A DNA stretch of 55,003 nt, from the IMG/VR virus record IMGVR_UViG_3300030328_002398, positions 1-55,003 of that record. One strand, written 5' to 3'. Position 1 is the stretch's first letter; the number at the start of each line of letters is the position of its first letter. The notes under the pieces were generated by a model. The model did no database searches. It worked only from the letters and a program-made list of their open reading frames with translations, and was not told where the DNA came from. A program made the position numbers and the translations under genes. Positions 14,039-22,280 of the stretch are shown piece after piece. Source of the stretch: a virus.

Positions 14039-14244
14039 TGGGACAAAAAACTATTGTATATCGTATCCGTCAGGATGGTATTGTTGAAGAAAGGGTCGAA
14101 GGAGTTTTCGGTGCAGAATGTGAAGAACTCACTAAGAATATCGAAAATAAACTAGGAGATGTTTCTTTCAGACAACATCAACCACAGTATTATCAAAAAG
14201 CTACTACAGAAGAAAATGTCACACTTAAGCACCATCAGGACTAA
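14038..14244 (+). CDS. DUF2997 family protein
   Basis: A 68-residue protein with the family pattern: TIVYRIRQDGIVEERVEGVFG, ECEELTKNIENKLG and a QPQYY end. In cyanobacteria DUF2997 genes neighbour ycf35, as here, where the two overlap by 29 bases. Role unknown. The overlap with the preceding stop is a single base. Confidence 0.82.
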   Translation: MGQKTIVYRIRQDGIVEERVEGVFGAECEELTKNIENKLGDVSFRQHQPQYYQKATTEENVTLKHHQD

Positions 14245-14599
14245 AATTAAAGATAAGGATGCCCTGTTGGAAGCTCTTCAAGTACTCAATTATGAGGTTG
14301 AAGTTGATAAGACTATGGTAAATCCAGCCAATCACCAGCATGAAGAATTGACTGTTCATGTTTCAGCTGGAAAGGATATTGGATTTAGGTTGAATCCAAC
14401 AACAGAGACATATGAGTTAGTAACAGATCTTCAGACATGGAATCAACCTATTCCTGTTGAAAGGTTCCTTGATAAATTGTCACAACAATATGCAAGGACT
14501 ATATTACATGCAGCTGTTAAAGAGGAAGGATTCCAAATTGCAGAAGAATGGGAGATGGATGATAATTCCATAGAACTTACAGTTACGAGGTGGGATTAA
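14216..14599 (+). CDS. Ycf35-like protein (DUF1257)
   Basis: A 127-residue protein beginning MSHLSTIRTKIKDKDALLEAL, the characteristic DUF1257/Ycf35 start shared by cyanobacteria and red-algal plastids, followed by the YEVEVD and RFLDKLSQQYARTIL segments. Function is not established. Together with the adjacent DUF2997 gene it appears to be a host-derived two-gene cassette kept intact by the phage. ATG 14216 is chosen because it gives the family N-terminus. Confidence 0.85.
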   Translation: MSHLSTIRTKIKDKDALLEALQVLNYEVEVDKTMVNPANHQHEELTVHVSAGKDIGFRLNPTTETYELVTDLQTWNQPIPVERFLDKLSQQYARTILHAAVKEEGFQIAEEWEMDDNSIELTVTRWD

Positions 14600-14802
14600 T
14601 GGATGAAGTAAGACAAGATCATGTTGGCCAACAAGGTAAGGTCGATATCAATGCCGAAGAATATAAGAAGGTAATGAAGAAGTATAAGAAGATTAAGAAA
14701 TATATGAAGTCCTCGATATTTGCCGTGAAAACAATGGATGAGACCGAAACCTTGGTATCTGGTCTATTGAAAGAGGCGGGTGAAATCGAAGATGAAGTAT
14801 GA
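14599..14802 (+). CDS. hypothetical 67-residue Lys-rich protein
   Basis: A helical basic protein (EEYKKVMKKYKKIKKYMKSS) starting on the ycf35-like stop (TAATG). Its end overlaps the next start by 11 bases. Unknown. Confidence 0.68.
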   Translation: MDEVRQDHVGQQGKVDINAEEYKKVMKKYKKIKKYMKSSIFAVKTMDETETLVSGLLKEAGEIEDEV

Positions 14803-15271
14803 ACTAATTGATAATTTTCTGTCAGAAGAACAATTCCGACCAATCTACGATGCCTTTATGGGTATGGAGATATTTTGGCATTGTTACGATGGTGTAGTAA
14901 TGCCTGGTGATGGAAAGATTCAATTTGTTCATCCTTTATATTCTGATTTTCAACCACAGAGTCCATATTGGATGAAGTTACAACCTATATTTGATAAACT
15001 GGAACCAGTTTCATTTGTTAGGAGTAAAGCTAATCTAAATATGAAAACACCTGTTCATGATGAACATTCCTTTCACAGTGATGTTGACGATTGTATAACT
15101 TCCATTTACTATATTAATAGTAATAATGGATATACTGAATTTGAGGATGGCACTAAAATAGAGAGTGTTGAAAACCGTATGCTTGTTTTTAATTCAAATT
15201 CTAAGCATAGAGGAGTAACCTCTACTGATACCTTGAAAAGGGTGTTAATTAACTTTAACTACTTCATATAA
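14792..15271 (+). CDS. 2OG-Fe(II) dioxygenase family protein
   Basis: A 159-residue double-stranded beta-helix protein with a full facial triad: His95 and Asp97 in HSDVDD, His139 in KHRGVTS, and a 2OG-binding Arg150. Family enzymes hydroxylate proteins, sugars or small molecules using 2-oxoglutarate and O2. The substrate is unknown. This is the only member of this family upstream of the structural genes; eight others lie after 36562. Confidence 0.85.
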   Translation: MKYELIDNFLSEEQFRPIYDAFMGMEIFWHCYDGVVMPGDGKIQFVHPLYSDFQPQSPYWMKLQPIFDKLEPVSFVRSKANLNMKTPVHDEHSFHSDVDDCITSIYYINSNNGYTEFEDGTKIESVENRMLVFNSNSKHRGVTSTDTLKRVLINFNYFI

Positions 15272-15272
15272 T

Positions 15273-15440
15273 ATGGAAAAGGAAAAACTTAAAGCCGTTG
15301 TTAAAAACTTGAAATCTCTGGTAAATGTGTTAGAATCGGAAGTCTATTCTGATATAGATGCATACACCACTAAGATTACTGATCATTTAAAAGGACCACA
15401 TTATGGAAACAGTGAAGACGACGACGGATACACCGACTAA
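15273..15440 (+). CDS. hypothetical 55-residue protein
   Basis: A helical N-terminus (EKEKLKAVVKNLKSLVNVLE) and an acidic C-terminus. It begins one base after the 2OG gene and overlaps the likely thyX start by 38 bases. Unknown. Confidence 0.6.
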   Translation: MEKEKLKAVVKNLKSLVNVLESEVYSDIDAYTTKITDHLKGPHYGNSEDDDGYTD

Positions 15441-16104
15441 TTGTATGGCGAAAAATGTATCTTTAGTATCAGTTACCCCTGATGCGGAAAAACTGATGGC
15501 TTATATTGCCCGAGTTTCTAATCCGTCTAATCAGGATAACGATAAGTTTGCTGGTTTGCTCAGATATTGTATCAAGCATAATCATTGGTCAGTTTTTGAA
15601 CAGTCCTCTATGACATTAGAGATTGAGACTACTCGTGCTATTGCTGCACAGATATTACGTCACAGGTCATTTACTTTCCAAGAATTCTCTCAGAGATATG
15701 CTAGTACAAGTGAGTTAAAGGAGATTGAACTACCAGAACTCAGGAGACAGGATTTAAAGAATCGTCAAAACTCGACAGACGATTTGGATCCTGACGATAT
15801 AGAGAAATTAAATAGACAGATGAATACTCTGTTTAGTTCTGCAACTAATCTGTATCAGCAGATGTTGGAATTGGGTGTTGCTAAAGAATGTGCTAGAATG
15901 GTATTACCACTCTGCACTCCTACTAAGATCTATATGACTGGATCTTGTCGTTCTTGGATACACTATATAAATTTACGTTCTGCACATGGAACACAGAAGG
16001 AACATATGCAGATTGCAGAAGCATGTAGAGATGTTTTTGTTGAAACATTCCCAATAGTGTCGGAAGCTTTGGAATGGATTACCACTGAAGAGGAACAAGA
16101 TTAA
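15403..16104 (+). CDS. thyX: flavin-dependent thymidylate synthase
   Basis: ThyX makes dTMP from dUMP with FAD, methylene-THF and NADPH. The signature RHRSFTFQEFSQRY (86-99) matches the family RHR...S..RY motif. FAD- and dUMP-binding segments such as CIKHNHWSVFEQ and the C-terminal RSWIHYINLR are present. ATG 15403 has AAAGGA at good spacing; ATG 15445 would avoid the 38-base overlap and remove 14 non-conserved residues. Confidence 0.95.
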   Translation: METVKTTTDTPTNCMAKNVSLVSVTPDAEKLMAYIARVSNPSNQDNDKFAGLLRYCIKHNHWSVFEQSSMTLEIETTRAIAAQILRHRSFTFQEFSQRYASTSELKEIELPELRRQDLKNRQNSTDDLDPDDIEKLNRQMNTLFSSATNLYQQMLELGVAKECARMVLPLCTPTKIYMTGSCRSWIHYINLRSAHGTQKEHMQIAEACRDVFVETFPIVSEALEWITTEEEQD

Positions 16105-16379
16105 TGGCTACCTATCCTGTGAAAAATACGGAAACTGGGGAGACAAAAGAAGTTATTATGAGTATCCATGATTGGGATAAGTGGAAGGAAGACAATCCCC
16201 TTTGGATTCGTGATTTCTCTGATCCTAGTACATGTCCAGGCGTTGGAGAAGTTGGTGAGTGGAGAGATAAACTTCATAATAAGAATCCTGGCTGGTCTGA
16301 GGTCTTGAAGAAAGCAGAGAAGTCTGCTGGTATTCAAGGAAGACTTGCAGGTCGTGGTATCAATACGAGGAACGGATAG
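16104..16379 (+). CDS. conserved-looking 91-residue protein
   Basis: It begins TYPVKNTETGETKEV and contains WKEDNPLWIRDFSDPSTCPGVG, a pattern I associate with a small cyanophage family of unknown role. It resembles the start of FmdB-type zinc ribbons but lacks the cysteine pairs. It starts on the last base of the thyX stop. Confidence 0.72.
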   Translation: MATYPVKNTETGETKEVIMSIHDWDKWKEDNPLWIRDFSDPSTCPGVGEVGEWRDKLHNKNPGWSEVLKKAEKSAGIQGRLAGRGINTRNG

Positions 16380-16380
16380 T

Positions 16381-17145
16381 ATGGCAAGAAGGAAAAGAGC
16401 ATCAAGTAACTCTGATCCTATTGGAGTGGGGATGACTGCGAAACAAATGCGTCGCAAGAAACCTATTAATGATGGTATGTTGGTTCCTGTAGAACCAATT
16501 ACTGATAATCAGAAGATTTTATTTGATCATTATGCCAAAGGTAAGAATCTTTTTGCATATGGAGCTGCTGGAACTGGTAAGACATTTATCAGTCTATATC
16601 TAGCTCTTAAGGACGTTCTAAATGAAACTACTCCTTATGAAAAAATTTATATTGTTAGGTCTCTTGTTAGTACCCGTGAAATTGGCTTTCTTCCTGGCGA
16701 TCATGAAGACAAGTCCTCACTTTATCAGATACCTTACAAAAACATGGTGAAGTACATGTTTGAGATGCCTACAGATGCAGACTTTGAGATGCTCTATGGG
16801 AATCTTAAAACACAGGAGACTATTTCCTTCTGGAGTACTTCATTTATTAGAGGAACAACACTTGATAATTGCATTGTCTTAGTTGATGAGATGCAAAACT
16901 TGAACTTTCACGAGTTAGATAGTATAATAACAAGAGTAGGAGATAATTGTAAAATAGTATTTTGCGGTGACTCTACTCAAACGGATCTTACAAAATCCAA
17001 TGAGAAGAATGGCATATTAGACTTTAAACGTATCATTGAAATCATGGAAGATGATTTTGGTGTTGTTGAATTTGGTCTTGATGATATTGTTCGATCTGGT
17101 TTAGTAAGAAACTACTTGGTTACTAAACTCGCTCTTTCTTTATGA
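16381..17145 (+). CDS. phoH: PhoH-like ATPase
   Basis: A 254-residue ATPase of the PhoH family with Walker A GAAGTGKT (61-68) and Walker B VLVDE (166-170), then FCGDSTQTD. PhoH is linked to the phosphate-stress regulon and is a marker gene of marine phages; its function may be RNA-related. ATG 16381 starts two bases after the preceding stop; an in-frame start at 16345 is unlikely. It overlaps the next gene by ATGA. Confidence 0.95.
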   Translation: MARRKRASSNSDPIGVGMTAKQMRRKKPINDGMLVPVEPITDNQKILFDHYAKGKNLFAYGAAGTGKTFISLYLALKDVLNETTPYEKIYIVRSLVSTREIGFLPGDHEDKSSLYQIPYKNMVKYMFEMPTDADFEMLYGNLKTQETISFWSTSFIRGTTLDNCIVLVDEMQNLNFHELDSIITRVGDNCKIVFCGDSTQTDLTKSNEKNGILDFKRIIEIMEDDFGVVEFGLDDIVRSGLVRNYLVTKLALSL

Positions 17146-17831
17146 CGTTTGTTCATTTAAATAAACTCGGTGATTTTGAGTTAGAAGCCAATCAGATTGA
17201 TGGAGTGAGGTATTATACCCTTCCCAGTGGGAAGAAAGCTCCATCAATAACTTCAATAACAAGTTTCTATAATCGTCAAATTTTTGTGAATTGGCGTAAG
17301 AAAGTTGGTGAAGAAGAAGCGAATAAGATCACTAAAGTATCTACGGACAGAGGAACTAGATTCCATGAGTTGGTTGAAAAATACCTCTTAAATCAGGACA
17401 TAGATACCTTAGACGATGTATTGCCATCGACCAAAGCATTGTTTCTTGCAGCTAAGGATTCCTTAGATAAAATAAACAATATTCACGCTCTAGAGAAACC
17501 ACTATATAGTGAGTACTTTGGTATTGCTGGTAGGGTCGACTGCATTGCAGAGTATGATGGCGGATTAGCCATCATTGATTTCAAGACTTCTAAAAAAATC
17601 AAACCAGAGAAGTGGATTCAACAGTACTTCGTACAAGAAACCGCTTATGCTTGCATGTATTATGAGATGACAGGCACTGTAGTTGATAAAATTGTAACTA
17701 TAATGGTCGCTGAAAATGGCGATGTGAAAGTCTATGAAAAGTCGAACAAACGTGACTATATTAAACTTCTTACAAAATATGTCGAAGAATTTGTCACAAG
17801 TAAGCTCGGGGAATATGGAGAAAGACGTTGA
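17142..17831 (+). CDS. PD-(D/E)XK nuclease (RecB/Cas4-like exonuclease)
   Basis: A 229-residue protein with the catalytic core GRVDC (Asp133), IIDFKTSK (Asp146, Lys148) and QETAYACMYY, preceded by TDRGTRFHELVE (His75). The arrangement fits single-domain RecB-type exonucleases used in DNA degradation or recombination. It overlaps phoH by 4 bases and gp33 by 17, in a replication/transcription cluster with gp32. Confidence 0.87.
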   Translation: MTFVHLNKLGDFELEANQIDGVRYYTLPSGKKAPSITSITSFYNRQIFVNWRKKVGEEEANKITKVSTDRGTRFHELVEKYLLNQDIDTLDDVLPSTKALFLAAKDSLDKINNIHALEKPLYSEYFGIAGRVDCIAEYDGGLAIIDFKTSKKIKPEKWIQQYFVQETAYACMYYEMTGTVVDKIVTIMVAENGDVKVYEKSNKRDYIKLLTKYVEEFVTSKLGEYGERR

Positions 17832-18069
17832 TGTACTGCTCAAAGAGAAATTCCTTTGTCAGAATAAGTTTACTAGTGACATAGAATCACTTGTACAACA
17901 ATCTAAACTAAATTATATTGAAGCAATAATTAGTTATTGTGAAGATAATAATATAGAATTTGAGTCAGTAGGTAAATTAATTACCAAACCCCTTAAGGAG
18001 AAACTTAAGGCACAAGCTACGGAACTGAACTATCTTAAAAGGACTTCTAGATCTAAATTACCAATATGA
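17815..18069 (+). CDS. 33: late-transcription coactivator gp33
   Basis: gp33 links the sliding clamp to RNA polymerase carrying gp55 and switches on late promoters. This 84-residue protein has the cyanophage gp33 pattern: KFLCQNKFTSDIESLVQQ, LNYIEAIISYCEDNNIEFESV and KPLKEKLKAQATELN. ATG 17815 removes a spurious in-frame extension. It would serve the CTAAATA promoters seen before the structural genes. Confidence 0.85.
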   Translation: MEKDVDVLLKEKFLCQNKFTSDIESLVQQSKLNYIEAIISYCEDNNIEFESVGKLITKPLKEKLKAQATELNYLKRTSRSKLPI

Positions 18070-18359
18070 TTTTTTGGATTGGGTTTATAATAATGTTCCT
18101 CAATGAGGGGTTCGTTATGATGAGACACGTATCACCATTCTTTGCAGAACAAAGAGATAAGTTGATCGAAAGATTTGGTGAAGGGTGGCAGTATTTTCAT
18201 GGATTGCTAGATTACTTATGGGTAATTGTGGTAGTTCTTGGGTTTATATTTTCACCACATAGGGTTGCTCATTTGGTTGTCTTTACTGCCTTTTGGAGTG
18301 CTGCCCTTTTCGGAATTTACGTCCCTATGTGGGTCAAAAATAACGCTAAACCCTTATAA
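18066..18359 (+). CDS. multi-pass membrane protein
   Basis: A 97-residue protein with hydrophobic helices at about 2-20, 48-65 and 69-86 and a charged loop between the first two. Translation is coupled to gp33 by ATGA. Function unknown; a holin-like role cannot be excluded. Confidence 0.72.
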   Translation: MIFWIGFIIMFLNEGFVMMRHVSPFFAEQRDKLIERFGEGWQYFHGLLDYLWVIVVVLGFIFSPHRVAHLVVFTAFWSAALFGIYVPMWVKNNAKPL

Positions 18360-18362
18360 ATA
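18355..18362 (+). promoter_or_regulatory. T4-type late promoter (TATAAATA)
   Basis: An exact match to the T4 late -10 element, overlapping the preceding stop and 27 bases before ATG 18389. Confidence 0.55.
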
Positions 18363-18388
18363 CCTATAGTTGAAAGCTAGGTTTAACC

Positions 18389-18736
18389 ATGAGTGAATTC
18401 TTTAAATCGCCTGTTGTTAGAGCCTCAATGGCCGAAATACAGACATTACAAGAAGACTTGATGGATGTTATGGCAAAGAAGGGATTCAATCCTTATTCGC
18501 CATTTACTAGGAGTCATCTTGAGTTGATGAAGAAACTTGTTGAAAAACAAAAGAACTTCATGTTTAGATTATCACTTGAAAAAGATGATCCTGATGCTCA
18601 GAAGATGAGAGAGCAAGCTCTTGAATCTGCTAAGTTTCTAGGCCTCCAACCAGGCCAGAATGTTGATGCTTTCTTCGATCATTTGTCCCAAACACTAGAA
18701 CGATTAGAAGGTCAGATCCCCACACAAGAGGATTGA
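18389..18736 (+). CDS. DUF1825-like protein
   Basis: A 115-residue helical protein with the layout of the cyanobacterial DUF1825 family: FFKSPVVRASMAEIQTLQED, a central HLELMKKLVEKQKNFMFRLSL and a SAKFLGLQPGQ segment. Function unknown. A host origin is likely. Its stop codon lies within the -35 of the gp32 promoter. Confidence 0.7.
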   Translation: MSEFFKSPVVRASMAEIQTLQEDLMDVMAKKGFNPYSPFTRSHLELMKKLVEKQKNFMFRLSLEKDDPDAQKMREQALESAKFLGLQPGQNVDAFFDHLSQTLERLEGQIPTQED

Positions 18737-18761
18737 CAATTCTAACTAATACGATTATAAT
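18733..18761 (+). promoter_or_regulatory. perfect-consensus sigma-70 promoter of gp32
   Basis: TTGACA (18733-18738), a 17-base spacer and TATAAT (18756-18761) match the consensus at all 12 positions. The leader to ATG 18807 contains CGGAGA as a ribosome binding site. Strong expression of the single-stranded DNA-binding protein fits its stoichiometric role. Confidence 0.88.
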
Positions 18762-18806
18762 AATACGGACAATACAATCCAAATACCAAAATACGGAGAA
18801 TATTAA

Positions 18807-19706
18807 ATGTCATTTGCTGACTTAAAAAAACAGTCCCGCTCTGGGTCTCTCACAGAGAGATTGATGAAGAAAGTTGAGAAACTCAACGAGAAGGGTAATA
18901 ATACTGATGAACGTCTGTGGAAACCAGCTGTAGATAAGGCAGGTAACGGTTATGCCGTTGTTAGATTCCTTCCTCAACATGCTAACATGGATCTTCCTTG
19001 GGTTCAGGTTTGGAGTCATGCCTTCCAAGGACCAGGCGGTTGGTATATTGAGAACTCTTTAACCACAGTAGGTAAAGATGATCCTGTTGGAGAACTAAAT
19101 CGTAGTCTCTGGAACAGTGGTCGTGAATCAGATAAGGATATTGCACGTAAGCAGAAGCGTAAGCTTTCTTACTATGCAAATGTATATGTTGTTAAGGATG
19201 CTTCCAATCCTGAGAATGAAGGTAAAGTTTTCATTTACAAGTTTGGTAAGAAGATCTTTGATAAGATTACTGCTGCAATGCAACCAGAATTTGAGGATGA
19301 GGATCCAATCAATCCATTTGATTTCTGGAAAGGTGCAAACTTCAAGTTGAAGATCAAACAGGTTGCAGGGTTCTGGAACTATGATAGTTCAGAGTTTGGT
19401 AAGGTAGAAGCACTACTAGATGATGATAAGGCACTTGAAGGAATTTATGATAAGGTTAATGACCTAAGTGAATTCGTTGCTCCTGATCAGTTCAAGGACT
19501 ACGAGGCTCTTAAGAAGCGTCTTGATACAGTTCTTGGTGCTAAACAGAGAGTAGTGCCATTTGTAGAAGAAGAGGACAATACTCGTGAAGAGGCTGCTCC
19601 TGTTGCAACAGACGATGAACTAAGTAAAGTTCCTGTTGCTGCTACTGCAAATACAGATGAAGAAGATGATGCGCTTAAATACTTCCAGCAGTTAGCTGAG
19701 GAGTAA
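18807..19706 (+). CDS. 32: single-stranded DNA-binding protein gp32
   Basis: gp32 coats single-stranded DNA during replication and recombination. Of 299 residues, the N-terminus is the basic LAST-like region (SFADLKKQSRSGSL), the middle is the OB-type core (AVVRFLPQH, WYIENSLTTVGKDDP, YYANVYVVKD), and the C-terminus is acidic (EEEDNTRE ... TDEEDDAL) for protein contacts. No cysteine is present anywhere, so the T4 zinc site (one His, three Cys) is absent. It is transcribed from a perfect sigma-70 promoter and terminated at 19801-19827. Confidence 0.95.
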   Translation: MSFADLKKQSRSGSLTERLMKKVEKLNEKGNNTDERLWKPAVDKAGNGYAVVRFLPQHANMDLPWVQVWSHAFQGPGGWYIENSLTTVGKDDPVGELNRSLWNSGRESDKDIARKQKRKLSYYANVYVVKDASNPENEGKVFIYKFGKKIFDKITAAMQPEFEDEDPINPFDFWKGANFKLKIKQVAGFWNYDSSEFGKVEALLDDDKALEGIYDKVNDLSEFVAPDQFKDYEALKKRLDTVLGAKQRVVPFVEEEDNTREEAAPVATDDELSKVPVAATANTDEEDDALKYFQQLAEE

Positions 19707-19853
19707 ATGGAGCTAAAAAAACCGCTGATGCATGTTAGATTGCACCAGCTTGGTTTCTTTTGGTGGGATCCTAGGATCGACCCTAGAGAACCAGAATATT
19801 GGGGCCCCGATGGGGGCTCCTTTTTTTATGATCCGCTAAGTCTTGGATTGTGA
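19707..19853 (+). CDS. doubtful 48-residue frame spanning the gp32 terminator
   Basis: It starts immediately after the gp32 stop (TAAATG) with GAGGAG at 6-base spacing. It encodes an aromatic-rich peptide (LGFFWWDPRIDPREP). The frame runs through the terminator hairpin and 28 bases into the convergent gp53 gene, so full-length translation would need readthrough. It is plausible only as a small leader-type or conserved tail peptide. Confidence 0.35.
   Translation: MELKKPLMHVRLHQLGFFWWDPRIDPREPEYWGPDGGSFFYDPLSLGL
19801..19827 (+). terminator. intrinsic terminator between gp32 and the convergent gp53
   Basis: GGGGCCCC (19801-19808) pairs with GGGGCTCC (19813-19820; one G-T pair) around GATG and is followed by seven T residues. 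There is no T-run on the minus strand, so it acts on gp32 transcripts only. Confidence 0.9.
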
Positions 19854-20593
19854 GCCTGTTTTAAGTAAGTTGTTTTGAATTGACTGGACTGTTTATATTT
19901 GAATATTCTCTTCATATCATTATATACAACATCTAAGTAATCTCTCTTAAGAACTTTAATTCTCCTCTTAGAATTATTAAGGTCAGTCTCATAATCCAAA
20001 TTTGTTACTTTTTTAACATTATTGTTTCTAATAACATTTCCAGAAGAATCCCTTGCAGTTCCCACTGAATCTACAGATGTTGCAGTAGGTACATTTGTAT
20101 TTGCCACACCACTACTATAACTTAATTCTTGTTGGTACTCAGCATTATATGCAATGAAATTAAAGTCAAAGTTTGAATCTACTGTTAATCCAGATGGTAT
20201 TACTATTCTTGAATAGTTATCTACCATATAGAGAGTTTCATAGTGATGTACGTCGTTTAATTTCTCATCATTACCATACTTCTCCATTAGAAAATTTCTA
20301 AAGTCATTACTTCCTAATGGCCATTCATCTCTGATATTAATTATATTATTACAAGTTAGAACAACCCAATCAAGTCTAGGATCTCCATAGAGTTCATTTG
20401 CAACTTGTGATGGTCTAAGATCTTCACCAATAACATAATCATTAAATGCAGTAAATACTGAACTTAAGTCAGAACGAAGTCTGCCTCTCTTAAATAAATT
20501 CTTTACCTGAATAAATTCATCATTAGAACTTCTATCAGTCGTTCTAGAGACGTAGTTTATATTTGGTAAGTGTGAAAAGTATCCTCTAGCCAT
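19826..20593 (-). CDS. 53: baseplate wedge protein gp53
   Basis: A 255-residue protein starting MARGYFSHLPNINYVSR, the usual gp53 N-terminal pattern, with RPSQVANELYGDPRLDWVVL in the LysM-like baseplate region. It forms the outer wedge that joins neighbouring baseplate wedges. Minus strand, last gene of a gp4-gp2-like-gp48-gp53 operon; it converges on gp32. Confidence 0.87.
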   Translation of the reverse strand: MARGYFSHLPNINYVSRTTDRSSNDEFIQVKNLFKRGRLRSDLSSVFTAFNDYVIGEDLRPSQVANELYGDPRLDWVVLTCNNIINIRDEWPLGSNDFRNFLMEKYGNDEKLNDVHHYETLYMVDNYSRIVIPSGLTVDSNFDFNFIAYNAEYQQELSYSSGVANTNVPTATSVDSVGTARDSSGNVIRNNNVKKVTNLDYETDLNNSKRRIKVLKRDYLDVVYNDMKRIFKYKQSSQFKTTYLKQAHNPRLSGS

Positions 20594-20594
20594 T

Positions 20595-22280
20595 TTAGTA
20601 ACCTACGTCTGAACTTGATGGAACGTCTTGTTTTACAATGCTTATTGGCATTAAATCTCCAAGGGAGTTTGGATCACTAGGGTCAAATGCTCTACCTTCT
20701 TGAACGTTGTCTTGATAATCAGTATTATATATTGGTTCTAGTTCTGCAAATTGCAGATCCATAGTTACAGATATTGGTTGCCCACCATCATAGGCATTCC
20801 ATGTATTGTCTGGTGTATATACCACAGATATACCAGTTAGAGCGCATGGTTTAAACTTATTTGCTCCTAATATAGTTCTTCCACCACCAGTCATATACCT
20901 CAGTCTGAAGACGTTTGGAGTACCTAGGAAGTATGATGGAGATCCAGCTTTACCTATGGTATCTCCAGCTTGTTCTCCTGAATTTAGTTTTACTAGTTTT
21001 CTAGGAGCAGACCATTGTTTAAATGCACGAATAATCATTCTTATATTATGAGCTTCCATTTCGTCTCTTGGAGTCATTCTCCAATTAAAACCAAATGATC
21101 TTAATTTTACTCCAGAGAACATAAGTTCAGTATTAGAGTTGGCAACAACACCACCAGCTCTACTTAATATTGTTTCTGGTGTTATATCGTATCCAAGTTT
21201 TCCAGTTAATTGACTTAGTAAGTTAGCACCTATTTCTCCTCTACCTGCTTCTTTAGTACCTATAGCTGTATAGATTGCTGCTTGACCAGTTAATCTATTA
21301 AAAGCATCTGCTGTGTTGATGCCTCTCATCATATCACCAGTTATAGTACCACCGATTGCACCTGCTAATAGAGTTCCTGCTTTACTGGTAAATGTTTTAT
21401 TGACATGTTGTAAGGCTCCCATTGCCATGGTCGACATATTATCATCAACCCATTGAGTTTCATTTTTATCAGCAACCATGTTGGGCATTGGTAATATTAT
21501 TCCTGCTCCCAATCTCTTTCTATATGGTGATTGTCTTGATAATCCATATCCAAGACTAGTTTCTCCATCATCATCACCAAAACTTCTTTCCATAGAAGCT
21601 TCATATGGAGGTTGATATGAATAACAATCAATCTTCATATAGTCTTGTTGAGGTGATATATCCATAGGGTATGCTACGACCCTTTTCATAAATGAATCGT
21701 TCTCAACATCATAACTTCCACCTTGTATTCCAGATTTCTCAACAAAAGATGCTGGTCCTTCTGTTAGTAATTGCCATCCTACTTGTGCAGTTTGAACAGT
21801 ACCCTTAATAATATTAGCACCCCACCTTATAGGTGCTGGAACAAGATGGTTCCATACGAAAGAACCTAGATCGAATCCAGAAGCTTCATTCTCTGCTATA
21901 CTCTGTGCTATTTGATTATCTGTAGTTGCAACTCCAAATCCTTGTTGATCCGAATCAGCCCATTGTGGGACTTCTTGATTTGTTCTGGTGGTATGTTCCC
22001 TTACTCCTGTTTGTACTTTACCATGAATAACTTCTTGCGTACTAGTATCTAATCCTTCAAATTGAGTTGTATCCCATACTCCGTTTGTGTATATTGGTTT
22101 AGCGTCTATTAATATTTCTCCAGTTGAATCTACTGGTAATACCTGTGCAGTTCTTGTATCACCAAAATAAAATAGTTTATAGTTTTGGGTTTTATTTGTA
22201 TTACTATTAGTCGCTGTGATTCCTGGCGTACCATCAGGTCCGATATAGTTTGGATTTACTTCTTGTCTTAATGCTGACAT
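20595..22280 (-). CDS. 48: baseplate tail-tube cap protein gp48
   Basis: 561 residues, longer than T4 gp48 (364). The C-terminal part carries the gp48/gp54-type fold signature (NTELMFSGVKLRSFGFNWRM and FKPCALTGISVVYTPDNTW, with ISVTMDLQFAELEPI). The N-terminal part has large Gly/Thr/Asn-rich insertions. gp48 sits on the baseplate hub and starts tail-tube assembly with gp54 (23242). Its start shares one base with the next gene in the operon. Confidence 0.75.
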   Translation of the reverse strand: MSALRQEVNPNYIGPDGTPGITATNSNTNKTQNYKLFYFGDTRTAQVLPVDSTGEILIDAKPIYTNGVWDTTQFEGLDTSTQEVIHGKVQTGVREHTTRTNQEVPQWADSDQQGFGVATTDNQIAQSIAENEASGFDLGSFVWNHLVPAPIRWGANIIKGTVQTAQVGWQLLTEGPASFVEKSGIQGGSYDVENDSFMKRVVAYPMDISPQQDYMKIDCYSYQPPYEASMERSFGDDDGETSLGYGLSRQSPYRKRLGAGIILPMPNMVADKNETQWVDDNMSTMAMGALQHVNKTFTSKAGTLLAGAIGGTITGDMMRGINTADAFNRLTGQAAIYTAIGTKEAGRGEIGANLLSQLTGKLGYDITPETILSRAGGVVANSNTELMFSGVKLRSFGFNWRMTPRDEMEAHNIRMIIRAFKQWSAPRKLVKLNSGEQAGDTIGKAGSPSYFLGTPNVFRLRYMTGGGRTILGANKFKPCALTGISVVYTPDNTWNAYDGGQPISVTMDLQFAELEPIYNTDYQDNVQEGRAFDPSDPNSLGDLMPISIVKQDVPSSSDVGY

